Notes: generated by a model not told the origin, from the sequence alone. Counted from the first letter of the stretch, positions 37,901 to 49,448 are shown. The stretch is 64,000 nt of DNA from Diogma glabrata (GCA_963693315.1 OY856187.1:42746825-42810824), one strand, 5' to 3'. Translations and numbers: made by a program.

Positions 37901-38620
37901 TAACAACCCTTTTAATTGGATAATTAAAATTTTGAATTTAAGAGTTGCTTTGATAAAAAATTTTATTTTTCATAGAATTTAAACAAATACAAATGCTTTT
38001 TACTTTTTTGGACGTATCTATGACAACAAAATAAATAGCTGAAAAGTGATACTTTAAGGCCGCAAATCACAGTAATAAAGTAACACTTTTATATGTAGGC
38101 GAATAAAAAATTAATTATTTGAATGAAATGAAACAGAATTGCAAAAAAAAATATTGAATTATCATGGTACTAAGTATTTTTATGAGTGAATTCCTAATCC
38201 AAACACAAATCCATCATATCAGTTTTCTTCCAAAAACTATATATTAAACTCTTCCTACGGATCGAAGTCTAGATCTGTTGAAGCCGAATTTTCAGTCCCT
38301 CTCAATACATAGTCTTAAGAAATTTTTTAATTTTTTTGTATTTTAATTTATTTATATTTTGTTTTTTTATTTAATTTTTAGTTAATGAATATGATGATTT
38401 TGTTGATAGTTCCGAAGGTATTTAGTTTTTGTTTTATAATTTTTTTTAATTTTTTTATTGCATAAATAAGAAATGGTACTACCTAATAATTAAAGTAAAA
38501 AAATCTGGTTTCTTTTCAGCTGGTAGTGACGGAGGATCAGGAACCGTTAAATTATTTATAACCAATTTATTACCACTATTAGCTTTAGTAACAATTTCAC
38601 GGACGCTGTTTCATCATTAA
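31922..38620 (+). CDS. Ig-domain cell-surface protein, GPI-anchored (3' part)
   Basis: A cell-surface adhesion or recognition protein. Exons: 31922-32662, 32730-32974, 33035-33261, 33325-33434, 38382-38417 (36 bp) and 38520-38620; phases fit throughout and give about 487 codons. After an acidic, Thr-rich N-terminal stretch (PDPSEDDYTYQDDN) come Ig1 (VELDC ... YTCEIL), Ig2 (IEVDCIASGKPQPTITW ... YQCLAEN) and Ig3 (RQLKCLFKS ... YQCKV), then a fibronectin-III-like domain (VVIDW, MYYQKSG, WNTRVKSINSEGDS). The last exon gives GSDGGSG and a hydrophobic tail (LFITNLLPLLALVTI) ending FHH: a typical GPI-attachment signal. The signal-peptide exon(s) upstream of 31922 were not identified; the acceptor TTATAATTCCAG marks the exon start. 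The layout fits insect lachesin/klingon/Amalgam-like proteins, but I cannot assign an ortholog. Confidence 0.88.
33557..34645. repeat. Foldback element in the Ig-gene intron
   Basis: Two long arms mirror each other across about 1.09 kb. GACGCCGAT and TTCGGTAATCGTTAGTG at 33587-33665 match the inverse at 34560-34610. AGTTTTGACACAG, GTGCTCGA and TACTTAGTGAGG at 33869-34000 match the inverse at 34380-34535. A smaller hairpin with arms GTTCCAACACCGAATTAT (33741-33822) is inserted in the left arm. There is no ORF. Transcribed with the intron it would form a long double-stranded stem. Confidence 0.75.
35690..37270. repeat. 1.6 kb foldback element in the Ig-gene intron
   Basis: Arms of about 700 bp face each other around a centre near 36425. 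Examples: AATAATAAGGGTTG (35866) versus its inverse at about 37080; TTCATTATTTTTCTA (35930) versus about 37025; the block with TTTCGTGATTTTTGG (36180) versus about 36725; and ATTAATGGAGAAATGAG (36366) versus about 36475. Identity is moderate, so the element is old. The same block occurs at 62800-64000. No coding capacity. Confidence 0.75.
37612..37735. repeat. Hairpin element with centre CGAGGCGCTAGCCGAG
   Basis: ATGATGCAAGGACGTAA and TTTTGGACGTATGTG in the left arm pair with the inverse of CACATTAAGTCCAAAAT and TTACGTCCGTGCATCAT on the right. The outer flanks ATAATAGTA and TACTATT are also inverted. The centre contains GAGGCGCTAGCCGAG. It resembles the 31157 hairpin in architecture. Confidence 0.7.
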
Positions 38621-38624
38621 AATT

Positions 38625-40135
38625 TTGTAAAATGTATGTAATATAAAATTAAAAGTAAATTAAGAAAAAATTTTATTTAAATTAAATATTTAAAAAATTA
38701 TTCAGAACAATCAAAATTGAAAAGAAAAAAAAAACCACAAAAATAATAAAAACTGAAAATAAACATTGCCTTACATTGTAAATCATCGATATCAAGTCAG
38801 GTTCGTTAGTTACAAAAAATAATTTAAATTTTATTTTTCACAAAAGAATTAATAGGAAAATTTATAAAATTCAAAGTGATTGTAACATGCAGCTTCATTA
38901 GATTAAATAGTTAAAAATTTCTATCTGTTTATTATGTATTTAAAAGTTATACCCTTCTTTTGTTAATTAATTAATTAATTAGAAATATAGATTTAACAAA
39001 AAGAAAAAGATATAGTTTATTAAATTAAGGCTTTAATTTATTAAAAAAAAACATTTTTTGCGAATTTTCATTTAATTTATCAAGTTTTTCAGTTTCATTA
39101 ATCGATTTATTTTTATATTTTTTTATATATGATAGTTCTAGTTTTCAACTGAACTTATGTGCCTTTAGTTATCCATTTTTGTTTTAGAGTAACCCATTTA
39201 AGGTTGACCGATTTATTTAAATAATTTTGACATTTTACTCTCATTCAGTAGTTAAATACTTTGAAGAGACCAGTTTGATGTATACAATTACTGTCATTTT
39301 TAGTTAGTTATATATTTTAATTTATCTCTTAATTAAAAGTATAATTTTAATAATTTAATTATTATTTTATATCTTGATTTTCTATTTCTCAAATCAACCC
39401 TTAAAAGTTATATAATATTACTAAACATAAATTTAAAAAAATTGTATTATATTAATTAAATTAAAATAGGAATAAGTAAAAAAAAATAAAATTAAAAATA
39501 TTAAAAAAATGAACTCATTCCTTATCAAAAATTAAATTGAAATAAAACAGATAAAAAAATTAAAATTGCATAAACTTTTCTTAATTTTTTTTTAATTTAA
39601 ATAATTATATTTTAAAAGTTATAGTTATTATTAAGGCCAAAGTTTTTAATTAATTTTATATTATTATTTATTAATTTTAATTATAAAAATAAAATATGTT
39701 TAAATTAAATAAAACATAAACGTAGAACTCAGTGATGCCTGAATATATATACATATGTATATATATATTTTTTTTTTCAAATTAAATTAAACCTAAATTA
39801 AATATCCGTATAAGTAATTTTAATACGAAAAAGCTTTTTAAGTTTTCTTCTTTGAATAAACGAGTTCGCAAAATGAATCTGGCGTTAATTTATTTTTATA
39901 AAAAACAAAAACACAGATAATATAATTAAATTTATCGATTCATAAACTTTGTTGTAAATATTAATATCAAAGTTAAAATAAATGTAGCTAAAAAACTTAT
40001 TGTAGCTAACACGTAGATTATTGTTTTATTGAGGATGAAGAACGAAAGCTTGGAATGAAAGTAGGTTGATTTTTTTAATTTGTTAAAATAAAATTTAAAT
40101 CAAATTGAATGTTTTCTTATTTAAATTTACCCAGA
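38625..40135. other. 3' flank of the Ig gene, AT-rich, no further gene seen
   Basis: This follows the stop codon at 38618-38620 and presumably starts with its 3' UTR; AATAAA-like signals are frequent in such AT-rich DNA, so no poly(A) site is assigned. No other coding sequence or paired element is recognisable. Confidence 0.45.
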
Positions 40136-40139
40136 CTTG

Positions 40140-42815
40140 AATGTATTTTTTTAAGGCGTTCATGCTCCACATAGGAGCGTTGCCAGGCTAACCAGCTTTG
40201 AATATTCACCACGGTCATTCGCAACAGCGACATAATTACCATGACAGCCGATTTTTTTAAGGTTGTTTATTACGTCAGTATCCCATATTAGTCGTGGTCT
40301 ACCTCGCGGTCGCCCCCTCCCTGGGGTACTAACGTACATTTTTCTAATCATTCCAGACTATGAATCGGCTCGTAGAACATGCCCAAACTAAGCAATCCTA
40401 TTAGAACGGATACAACCTATTATATTAGGACCCTCAAGAAGGTCTCTCATCCCAAAGTTAGACCGGGTTCTATACTCTCAATCGTCTGTCTTAAGTGGAC
40501 CAAAAATGTAGCGTAGGATCTTACGCTCAAATGCAGATAAATGCGATTCATCATTTTGTGTAAGGGTCCACGTTTTTGACCCATACATCACAACCAGTCT
40601 AATCAATGTCTTATATAACTCGAGCTTGGTGTTGGTTGATATATACGGTGATCCAAGGAGAGGTTTAATTGAGTAGAAAGTTCGATTACCTGCAGCGATT
40701 CGAGCTTTAATATCTGTAAGTATGCTGTTGTTTGAGTCAAGCATTGATCCCAAATATTTAAAAGATTCAACCCCTCAATTCGTTCATCGCAGCACATCAA
40801 ATCTTTTTTTCTCAGCCTCTCTTGAAACATTCATATATTTGGTTTCATTGTAGTTAATTTGCAGACCAAATTTCCTAGCACCACTCTCAAACGACATGAA
40901 AGTCTCACTCATAACAGCTTCACTTCGGCCGAGGATGACAACATCATCAGCGTAAGTAATCATCTGTACTGAGTTTATTGAGAAGATATTGTTATTAGTT
41001 GGTAGTTTCTTTTGACGGCACACATATTCCAAGGCTAGATTAAAAAGGAGAGATAGCATCAACTTGTCTTAAGCCGGAGTCGACTTTAAAAAACTTTGAT
41101 ATTTCGTTGTCTACTCGTACACAGCATTGAGAGTTCTGTACTGTGATTTTGCATAGTGATACCAGTTTACTAGGAATTCCCATTGACACCAGAGCAGACC
41201 ATAGAGTCTCTCGTTTGAGAGAGTCGTAGGCTTGCCTGAAATCAATGAAAAGTTGGTGCACAGGTATGTTGAACTCTCGACACTTTTCCAAAATCATCCT
41301 TATCGAGAAAAGTGCATCGGTAGTACCTCGGCCCCGCTGGAAACCACACTGATATTCTCCAAACAGTTGTTCAGTAAAAGGATTGATTTTGGATAGCAAA
41401 ATGTAGGAAAAGATCTTATATGCTGTGCAAAGGAGAGTGATTCCTCTGTTGTTCGCACATTGTAGGCGATTACCTTTTTTATGGGTTGGTATCAGAATAG
41501 CTGTGTTCCAGTCCTGTGGCATGGTTTCAGTCCTCCAGATCATTTGAACAAGTTCAAACAATCTTAAGGATAGAGTTTCGCCACCATGTATAACCATTTC
41601 GGATGTTATATCGTCGATACCAAGTGCTTTATTGCGTTTTAATTTTGACAGCGCCGCTTCGAATTTCTCTTTGGTTGGTTTGTCTACATGTACCTTTAAA
41701 GTACGAATAAGATTTGCTCGTCGCCCGACTTGTTGCTGGTCACTTAAGTTGAGAAGATTCTCAAAATAAGCGGCCCAAGTTTCTAAAATATTTTTAAGGT
41801 CTACTTGTAGCTCCCCATCTTCGTTTTGAATAGCAGTTGATCTAGTTTGAGGGCCCTTCTTTAAGGTTTTAACCTGTTGAAAGATGTTCTTTATTGAAGC
41901 TTTCAATCTCCTCACCATTCTCTCTTCGTTCATCTACATAGCTTTGTAACGACTTGTCTTGCCAGTTTATAGTTCTCCTTCGTGGACCTGTGGTTGCGTC
42001 CTTGTAGACACTTCAGATAGTAATCTCTTTTGTATTGAATAGCGTCAAAGCATGCTTGATCCATCCATGGCTTCTGGGAGTGGTTCTATGGTCGTCCAAG
42101 TATTCCCTCAGCAGCACTGAAAACAGCATCTTTGAGCAAATACCATGACTTATCGACGTCTCCATTTGCACCTTCCGTCGAAATTGTTGTGATGGTCCTT
42201 GGTCGGAATTGTGTTTCGAGTGCTTCTGGGGCGTAGACCCGTCCATCTTGAGAAGCAAGATATCAGAGAGAGCCAGGTTTCTGGTAACATCGACGAATCT
42301 ACATATAGAACAGGCTTAAAAACACTCCACACCAAAACGGTCGAAAACGCAATAAAGAACTATATTCCAAATCGTGTTCTAAATAGAAAGCCACCAAAAG
42401 TCGCTGCCGAAGAGGTCCAATTGCCCCGTAGCACTAGATCCATCCTTGCTCAACTTAGATGCGGTTGGTCACGCATCCAAAACAACTACATGAGTAAAAT
42501 TGATCCTGAAATTATTGACAAGTGTCCCACATGTGAGGGCACGCCACACGATGTAGACCACCTATTTAATTGTCCTGAAAATGAAACAAACTTGACGAAG
42601 GAAGATTTGCGGTACGGTCCAAGCGCAGTAGCAGAGTTCCTGAACCTGGACATGGAGCCGGAGGATTAGCACCAAAACTGTCGCTACAACAACAACAACT
42701 GTTTCCAGACTGCCTCTGTTTCTAGACTTATAAGAGCATCAGGAGCGCTCAGGCTGCGCACGTTCCACGTTCCGATTCGGTAGTCTTTTCCTTTTTCACG
42801 TCCTGGTAAATTCTG
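40140..42815 (-). pseudogene. RTE-like non-LTR retrotransposon, broken and interrupted
   Basis: An endonuclease/reverse transcriptase element read right to left. The endonuclease start is visible at about 42730-42810 (YRIGTWNVRSL), then a foreign Jockey fragment (42259-42715) replaces most of that domain. The RT follows in 41040-41933 (ALGIDDITSEM, IPTHKKGNRL, NNRGITLL, CGFQRGRGTTDA, LFIDFRQAYDS), continues frameshifted at 40784-41062 (SLLFNLALEYV, YADDVVILGRSE: the catalytic YADD is intact at 40943-40954), and ends with SAFERKILRYIFGP and GRPRGRPRLIWDTDV at 40160-40753. The C-terminal GRPR...W box is typical of RTE-like elements. At least three frameshifts make it inactive. Confidence 0.85.
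42259..42715 (+). pseudogene. 3' end of a Jockey-type retrotransposon
   Basis: An open frame to the stop at 42667-42669 reads SGNIDESTYRTGLKTLHTK, RKPPKVAAEE, LPRSTRSILAQLRCGWSRI, NNYMSKIDPEIIDKC and CPTCEGTPHDVDHLFNC, the Cys/His box found at the C-terminus of Jockey-group RTs. The 3' UTR is only about 40 bp and ends in CAACAACAACAAC. Its relative at 58340-59937 shares the same ending. It is 5' truncated and sits inside the RTE-like element on the opposite strand. Confidence 0.85.
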
Positions 42816-42829
42816 TTTTTTTTTTGTCC

Positions 42830-43099
42830 GGGTCTGTTATTCTCTTTCTGATAACCAAATTAAAAAAAAGATTTTTCCGGGGTTAGGGTAACCTTAGGCC
42901 CAACCCAAGTTGTCGTGAATGGGTCCGTTCTGCATATTAAGGTCACCAGAAACAACCTTCTTACACGTTTATATAGCGAGCTGCTTGATTCAAGACAGAT
43001 GCCCGCTCCAAGCCGCCGAAATCAGCGCCTTTTAAATTTTAATTTTTTTGGAGATATGATTTTAGTTTTGATGTTCGCCACAACACTCCCCCCCTAGTG
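42830..43099 (-). mobile_element. Possible LTR remnant with polypurine tract
   Basis: On the minus strand a polypurine run AGGGGGGGAG (about 43088-43097) is followed by TGTTGTGGCGAACATC, which looks like a polypurine tract plus the TG start of an LTR. A TATA box (CTATATAAACG) lies about 110 bp further. A related start, TGTGGCGCATATCAAAACTA, occurs at about 45143. No gag or pol sequence was found between them, so the assignment is tentative. Confidence 0.4.
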
Positions 43100-44300
43100 C
43101 CATCAAAGATGGAACGATATAAATAAAGAAATTAAGTAAAGTTGAGGAGGAAAGAAGGAAAAAGTTTTGCTTAAGTAGTTGTAGCGAATAAGAAAAGGTT
43201 TGGAGATGTTGTTTAGAAAACGATACCATTTGGTGGAGAAAAAATTATGGGTCTTACGAATTGGAGTTCTGATCTGAAATAAAATGAAACGAACAATTAT
43301 GGAGTTATAGTAACACTGTCACAGTCTGAGACCAATATTTTTGGAGATGTGTACCATGAGTTAAAAGGTTCGTTTAAAAAATAGCATAAGCAGAAAATTA
43401 ATCGTCGCTGATGCTGAATGTCTGACAGAACAAAGTTGTCTGAGACAATACTAGCATCTAACAAACAATGAATGTTAGTTTATTTTTCGAAAAGTAGCTG
43501 TTAAAAGCAAGAAGCAGAAATTTAGCTTAAGCGAAGGAGTGCATATGGTAACGTTAGTGATGGTAAAGTCTAACAGTACAAAGTTGACTCAGACCAATGT
43601 TTACCTTAGAGACGTGTACCATAGAAAGAGATCGCTGTGAGAAGTAATATCTGATTTACGACGAAATGTCGTTTTAAATATCCGTAAGAACCATACCGTT
43701 CCGTCAACACATAAATGGTTAACGTCAGAAGATGTTCATGTTGTAAAAACATATGGGTAACGTTGGGGATATTAATTTAAGATCAGATATTTTGAGGTTC
43801 TGCTTAATTAGATGAAATCTGGTTTTTATATATGGACCATAAGGACCATACCTGTTTTGTCATCAGATAGATGGTTAACGTTAGAATTTGTTCATGTTAA
43901 GGAAACATATGGGTGACGTTAGGGATAGTAATTAAAAAATCAGAAAATTCGACAAATTTGTTTCAGCCCATGAGTTAAAGAGAGTGGAGTGGGTCTTACG
44001 AAGGAAGGAGAATGAAGTGGGACTAAGTAACGGAGAATGAAGTGGGATTTACGAAGGAGAGAGATGTGAAGCTTCGGCAAAAAGTTATGGAGAGTGTAAT
44101 GGGTCTTACGAAGGAAGGAGATCTTAAACTTCGTCCCATGATATCGATTACTAGACAAAAAGAAATTTTAAAAAATTGGTCGCACTAGCAGGATTTCGGT
44201 GGCTTGAAAGCGAAAAAGACAATTTGGAGAGAAAAAAAAAGAATGTGTCGTCGCTAGGAGGAAACAAGATTATGACTAAACAGCAGAAATAACTAGCAGG
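43100..44300. repeat. Purine-rich region with imperfect tandem repeats
   Basis: Two copies of a roughly 160 bp unit (43690-43795 and 43850-43950) share ATGGTTAACGT, TGTTCATGTT and AACATATGGGT plus GACGTTAGGG. Shorter units of the type GGGTCTTACGAAGGAAGGAG recur at 43990-44125. No long ORF with a recognisable motif is present. It may be the internal or untranslated part of the LTR-like element. Confidence 0.5.
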
Positions 44301-45330
44301 AAGAATATGTGATCACTGATCACTACAAGAAGAGTGTTCTGTCACTGTGAAAAAAAAATATTATAATAAAATAAAATTTTTAAAAACAAAATGATTAAAT
44401 GAAGCAAGCACTACTTTAAATTAAGAAAGAGAAAAAAATGAATTAAATTATAAATTTGATACTTCTTTAAGTTGACTCCATTGGAAGCTTTTTTTCTAGT
44501 CGGGGTTACTAGTTTTAGATGATACTGCGTTGAGTGGAGGTAGATTTTAATATAGAGGCTGGCAGCTAGTGGCGTTGAATTTTCCAGGAGATAAATATGA
44601 TGATACGAAATGTTGTTGGAGGTGGTTGTATCCAATACAATGAGTTACTTTGAATGTCGGTTATGATTTAACAATCTTCGGTTATGATTTAACAATTTTA
44701 CTGTTCACGTAAATTAAACACAGAAGGCAGCAGATAAAATGTTGTTGTATCAACCATATAATGAATTAAATTTATTTCCCAAATTCTTCAAGAACAGTAG
44801 CTTTCACATTCATTAATGGTCTTGAAGCATTATTAAGAAGCACGAATATAAATTAGATTCCCTCAATGCACAATAACATATCAGAGTTTAATTGTATTTA
44901 TACGAAATAGCTTATACAAGTTACATGAAATTTGCCTTATTGTATTTATCAAATTGATGGCGAAGTGATGCAATATTATTTATATTTTTAATTTAACACG
45001 AAAAACAAGAACTTAAAACTATATTTGGAAAAAACAAAATCTGTATAATAAAAATATTTTTTTTTAATAAATGTTAACGAAATCATCGCCTGCTAAATTT
45101 AAAATTTTTTTGAGAAATGATTTTAGTTTTGATATGCGCCACAGAGCCACCTGGGTGAGGGTAACAGAAAGACAACATTTTGCAGAGGTTTAAAAGAGAT
45201 CAATTTAAAGAGATCATAAAGATAACTGTTATATGTTAGAAATTTGAGGATAATACTAATAGTTTAAAATAACAAAAAAATATTTTTCAGCTGTTAATTT
45301 ATTATTTATTTATTATTGTTATCTATTTTA
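44300..45330. other. AT-rich DNA, one LTR-like start, no gene seen
   Basis: At about 45085-45145, on the minus strand, TGTGGCGCATATCAAAACTA resembles the LTR start at 43083; the similarity lasts about 60 bp. Nothing else is recognised. Confidence 0.35.
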
Positions 45331-45335
45331 CATTA

Positions 45336-45662
45336 CAGGTTTTGCAGTCCAAATTCAACATTTTGCAAATCGAATTCAACTTTTGCAAATCAAATTCAAT
45401 TTTTTGCAAATCAAATTCAACTTTTTGCAAATCAAATTCAATATTTTGCAAATCAAATTCAACCTTTTGCAAATCAAATTCAATTTTTTACTCTTCTATT
45501 TGATTTGCAAAAAATTGAATTTGGTTTGCAAAAAGTTGAATTTGATTTGCAAAATATTGAATTTGATTTGCAAAAAGTTGAATTTGAAATGTAAAAATTG
45601 AACTTGAATTGCAAAATGTTGAATTTGATTTGCAAAATGTTGAATTTGGACTGCAAAACCTG
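45336..45662. repeat. 327 bp palindrome built of 22 bp repeats
   Basis: The outer arms CAGGTTTTGCAGTCCAAATT and its inverse are perfect. Inside, about seven left-hand copies of a 21-22 bp unit (TTTGCAAATCAAATTCAAC) face about seven inverted copies, meeting near 45490. A TA dinucleotide flanks both ends, as in Tc1/mariner insertions. Open frames across the repeat (for example 45316-45594) are repeats of NQIQ or CKSN residues and are not genes. Confidence 0.85.
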
Positions 45663-45669
45663 TATATAC

Positions 45670-46005
45670 AAGACCAAGGCATCTTGAACGAAATCAAGCC
45701 AAATATTAGAATTATCATTTCCCTTCACAACACTTCAACTTTTAGATTTAATTTACATAAACAATCGTTCGGGATCTACTCAGCTACATCCTTTTCCTAC
45801 CAAAAGTCTATATTTCCATATTTTTATACACTTTTATTCTACTAAGTTGATTACATGATCATTGCATCATTTAAAATCGGGTCATTGTTTTTATTGTAAA
45901 ATACTGGAATTGGTGCACCCCATGACGTTTGTTTTGATATGCACCAATATAGCCATTTCAACACCTGCTAGAATATGATAGAAAAAGATTGAATAGTAAA
46001 AGATC
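45670..46005. other. AT-rich spacer with no recognised gene
   Basis: Nothing recognisable lies between the palindrome and the retroelement to its right. Confidence 0.35.
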
Positions 46006-46009
46006 GTTT

Positions 46010-47660
46010 ATGCAATTGAACAGGGTGGAAGAAAGACCGGATTCTTGGAGAAACCAGCGTCAAGAATATTGGAGTTAGAGGTTGCATCATCGGCCACTAC
46101 TTGAACTTTGCGGTTCTTCAGAAAGCTGTTAATCTAGGAAACTAAGTAGCTAGCAATACCTAATGCCTTTAGTTTGACAAGCAATGTCTTATGCCAAGCA
46201 ATGTCTTATGCCAAACACTGTCAAAGGCTTTAGAAATATCTAAAGCGACTTGTTGTCTTTCACCTTTATTAACAATATTGCCGTTCCATAAATCACTCAA
46301 AAACACCAATAGATCTGCCTCTTCGAAATCCATATTGGCGATCCTATAGTAAATTGCAATCTTCCAAATAGTTCATTATATGGAAATTTGTTATTAACTC
46401 TATTGCTTTGGAGAGTATGAAGACAATTGGCGAGCTATATTTGGAAGGATCGGTCTTATTTTCGTTTTTGGGTGAACAATTGCGATTTTCTAAGATGATC
46501 GAAACGTGCAAGTTGTCATAGAGAGGTAGAATAGTCTACATAATGATTTAGCTAAAGATACAACTGGGGTGTGAAAATAGATCTGGGTGGTTATTTTGTA
46601 GTGTTATCTCACTAGGTGAGATAAATAGTAAGATAAAAATTATGTTTAAATGATTTCTTTTATCTAATATAATCGATCAAAGACAAATATTTTATCTCAC
46701 TTTTTATCTCACCTAGTGAGATTATACTACAAAATAACCACCCTGGTTCATAAAGTATTTACCTTTTGGATGGAAAGGCGGCAACTGATTTGAAACTGGC
46801 AGTTGAGAGGCAGCTGTAAAATGAAAAGCTAAAAGATTAGCTTTTTGTTCAGATGGTTAAATAAATTATATTTCGTGATTTGAGAGGAGGAACTTGTGAT
46901 GCCTTTTTGCCCCAGAAACTTCTTTGTACCAAGCCAGCCAGCGGCTATCAGAAGTTCTAGATTGTAAGCTGTAAGTGTTTGTTTAAATTGTGCGTGAGCT
47001 CTATGTTTCGAGTCGATTACTGACCAGCAGGCTTCATTAAACCATGAGGTGGTCTTCTGTTTTTGAATGGATAATAGAACGAAGCATTCCATGGAACATC
47101 GAATGACGGATGTTATTCTCAGCGCAATTGCATCTACGTATTTATCTGCAGATTAACAAGTCCAGCTGAGATTGGTCAAAAAGTATCATAGTATGCCAGT
47201 TTGTATTCCTGCCATAAAATTTGTAGAAGTGCAGTATTATTTATTGAAGATGAGTTTATTTTGAATTTTCCTCCCATCAGGCAATATTTTAGGCAGTGAT
47301 CAAATGAGCCAGTAGACGAATCAATTATTATTCTGTATTTATTGAGGTGAGTAGAAAGTAATAAATCTAAAAGATGAGGTGTGTGAGTGTGACTGCTAAT
47401 GCCAGGAATGCAAGTTGGTTTATCAACTAGCTGAGCAAGTTTATTTCTGCAAACAGTTCGACGGATTCACCTTCGTAGTTCCGAGGAGATGACAGGGCGT
47501 CCTTCCTTTTGAGTACCGCCCACTGATACCTAGATTCAGGGTACTATAAATAAAATACAGAAAGAGAACATGCTGCTTGATTTGAAATTCAACCGATAAA
47601 AAGTTAAATCTCCGATAACTACTGATATCTAGATTTGGTGGTCATTTCTGATATAGAGGA
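46010..47660 (-). pseudogene. CR1/Jockey-group non-LTR retrotransposon, decayed
   Basis: Read right to left: a possible endonuclease GD(F) box VVIGDL near 47620, then KPTCIPGISSHTHTPHLLDL and STGSFDHCL (the SDH box as SFDH) at about 47290-47430, a linker with TSWFNEACWSVIDSKHRAH in the open frame 46829-47092, and RT motif A RQQVALDISKAFDSVWHKT at about 46203-46260. Motif A is followed by LKALGI and NSFLKNRKVQV. Stops and frameshifts are frequent, and a 159 bp MITE interrupts the RT. The copy is dead. Confidence 0.75.
46585..46743. repeat. MITE with GGGTGGTTATTTTGTAG termini
   Basis: The 159 bp insertion has terminal inverted repeats of about 40 bp: GGGTGGTTATTTTGTAGTG and TATCTCACTAGGTGAGATAA on the left, the inverse on the right (one small difference). 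It splits the RT of the surrounding retroelement. No target duplication is evident. The inner palindrome CTCACTAGGTGAG can form its own small hairpin. Confidence 0.85.
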
Positions 47661-47664
47661 CTAT

Positions 47665-48500
47665 ACCCCGGTTTCGACATAGTGCATCTATTAATGGGTA
47701 GTTTTTGATTTAAAAACTGAAAGGTTACCGATACTGCAAATTTCGGATTCGAGAACGAAGAGAAGAATGCAAGAACAGTTAATTTGTTAAGAATTAAATG
47801 GACTTCAACGGTTTCATGATCTGTCTTTAGGCCACTTAAATTTGTATAATGAATTTTAAATATGTAAATACATTATTTATTGAAATACCGTAGACGTAGA
47901 AGTAAAACAAAATTTTAAAACTGAAACTAATGATAATTTATGAAAACTGGAACTAAAATTAAACAATGAAACTGAGACTAAAACCAAATAAACAAACAGG
48001 GACAAGGAAATTAATCAGAAGGAAACACATTCACCATTCAGCTACCCTAGAGTATTATAGCTTCAAAGCCAATTGGAACAGAAAAATATATGCTCTTCAA
48101 TCTAAATACCATAATCGTCTATAACTAACACTACTAACAGATAAAAAATAAAGTTTGAGCTGTGTCATGATGTATTCATTGTGTGTGGTTATTTGTTGTA
48201 TTTTTTGTACCGTCAAATTTATTAATGAAATGTTTAATTGTTAATATATGTTTGAATATATTTTATGGTTCACGTTGAATATTTAAGAACTGTAATTTAA
48301 AAACCTAAATTTATTTTATATCTGATTATTTTGTAAATATTAAATTATTATTTTTACCTAAATCCAATCCTTTAAAATCACCCGACATTAGGCGTCATGA
48401 TAATTAAAAATTAATGAAAAGAGACAAAAACTTCACAGAAAGTAAATTATTTATAAATTTTATTAACAATAGGCACACACGACGGATGCACGATAAGAAC
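47665..48500. other. No recognised gene
   Basis: The right part of the retroelement may extend to about 47830, but nothing there is clear enough to call. The rest is AT-rich DNA. Confidence 0.35.
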
Positions 48501-48507
48501 TGAACGT

Positions 48508-48668
<161 letters not shown>

Positions 48669-48819
48669 GGTATCTTCCAAAAGCTTTCAAAATTATTTTT
48701 TTCTTCCAAACCATACTGTGTGTATCCTGGAAACTATAAATATGTTATAAATTGATCATTAGTAAACTTCGTTGATGCCACCTTCTTGCCAAGTTTTTGT
48801 TGCATAGAGAGAATATTTC

Positions 48820-49440
48820 AATAAATTTTTTTTCTAGCAAACCAATTTCTTAAAGAAACTTGATTTATATTCTCAAACCCTAGTTAGCATGGTATCTTAG
48901 GATATTCAGAGACCTTAATTTGTAGTCCGTTATAATTAACACTAAACATGCCAATAAAAAAAGGGATTGGTTAAACACAGCAACAGATGATTGACAGATT
49001 ACCTCATTTTAATGCGATTAAGTAAAGAACACTAAACCAAAACATATTTCTTAGAAAATTTGTTCCCACTTGAACCGTAAAAATCGCTTTGGAAAATGAG
49101 GAATAAAATGGAAAGAAAAAGTAGTCTATCTATGGAATAATTTCAACAAAATAAATTATTTCCAATTTCCCGGATACCATAGGTGTAATTGATTGTTAAT
49201 ATCAAACAAATACAAAACAATAAGACAAACAATTGTTCCACTTCGATGGATATTATATTTTATTTAACAGCAACTTGTGTATCGATAATTTAAATGTTTA
49301 TAATTTGGCGATTACATATTAAAATTTAACTTTATAAAATCAATAAATAAAAAATAATTAAATTCTAAAAAAAAAAACATTTACTATTAAAACCCGCTCA
49401 AATATGTTTTGTTTATTTAAAAAATTGTAGCAAAATTTTT
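48820..49440. other. Dispersed-repeat fragment and 3' flank of the RING gene
   Basis: 48870-48960 repeats the 3' sequence seen at 25415-25510 (CCTAGTTAGCATGGTATCTT, ATTAACACTAAA). The rest is AT-rich and probably includes the 3' UTR of the minus-strand gene that ends at 49449. Confidence 0.45.
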
Positions 49441-49448
49441 ATGATAAT

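Noticed and set aside
45316..45728. Overlapping repetitive ORFs and a possible CRISPR-like array
   Set aside because: Direct 22 bp units without spacers, arranged as a palindrome in a eukaryotic genome; neither genes nor CRISPR.
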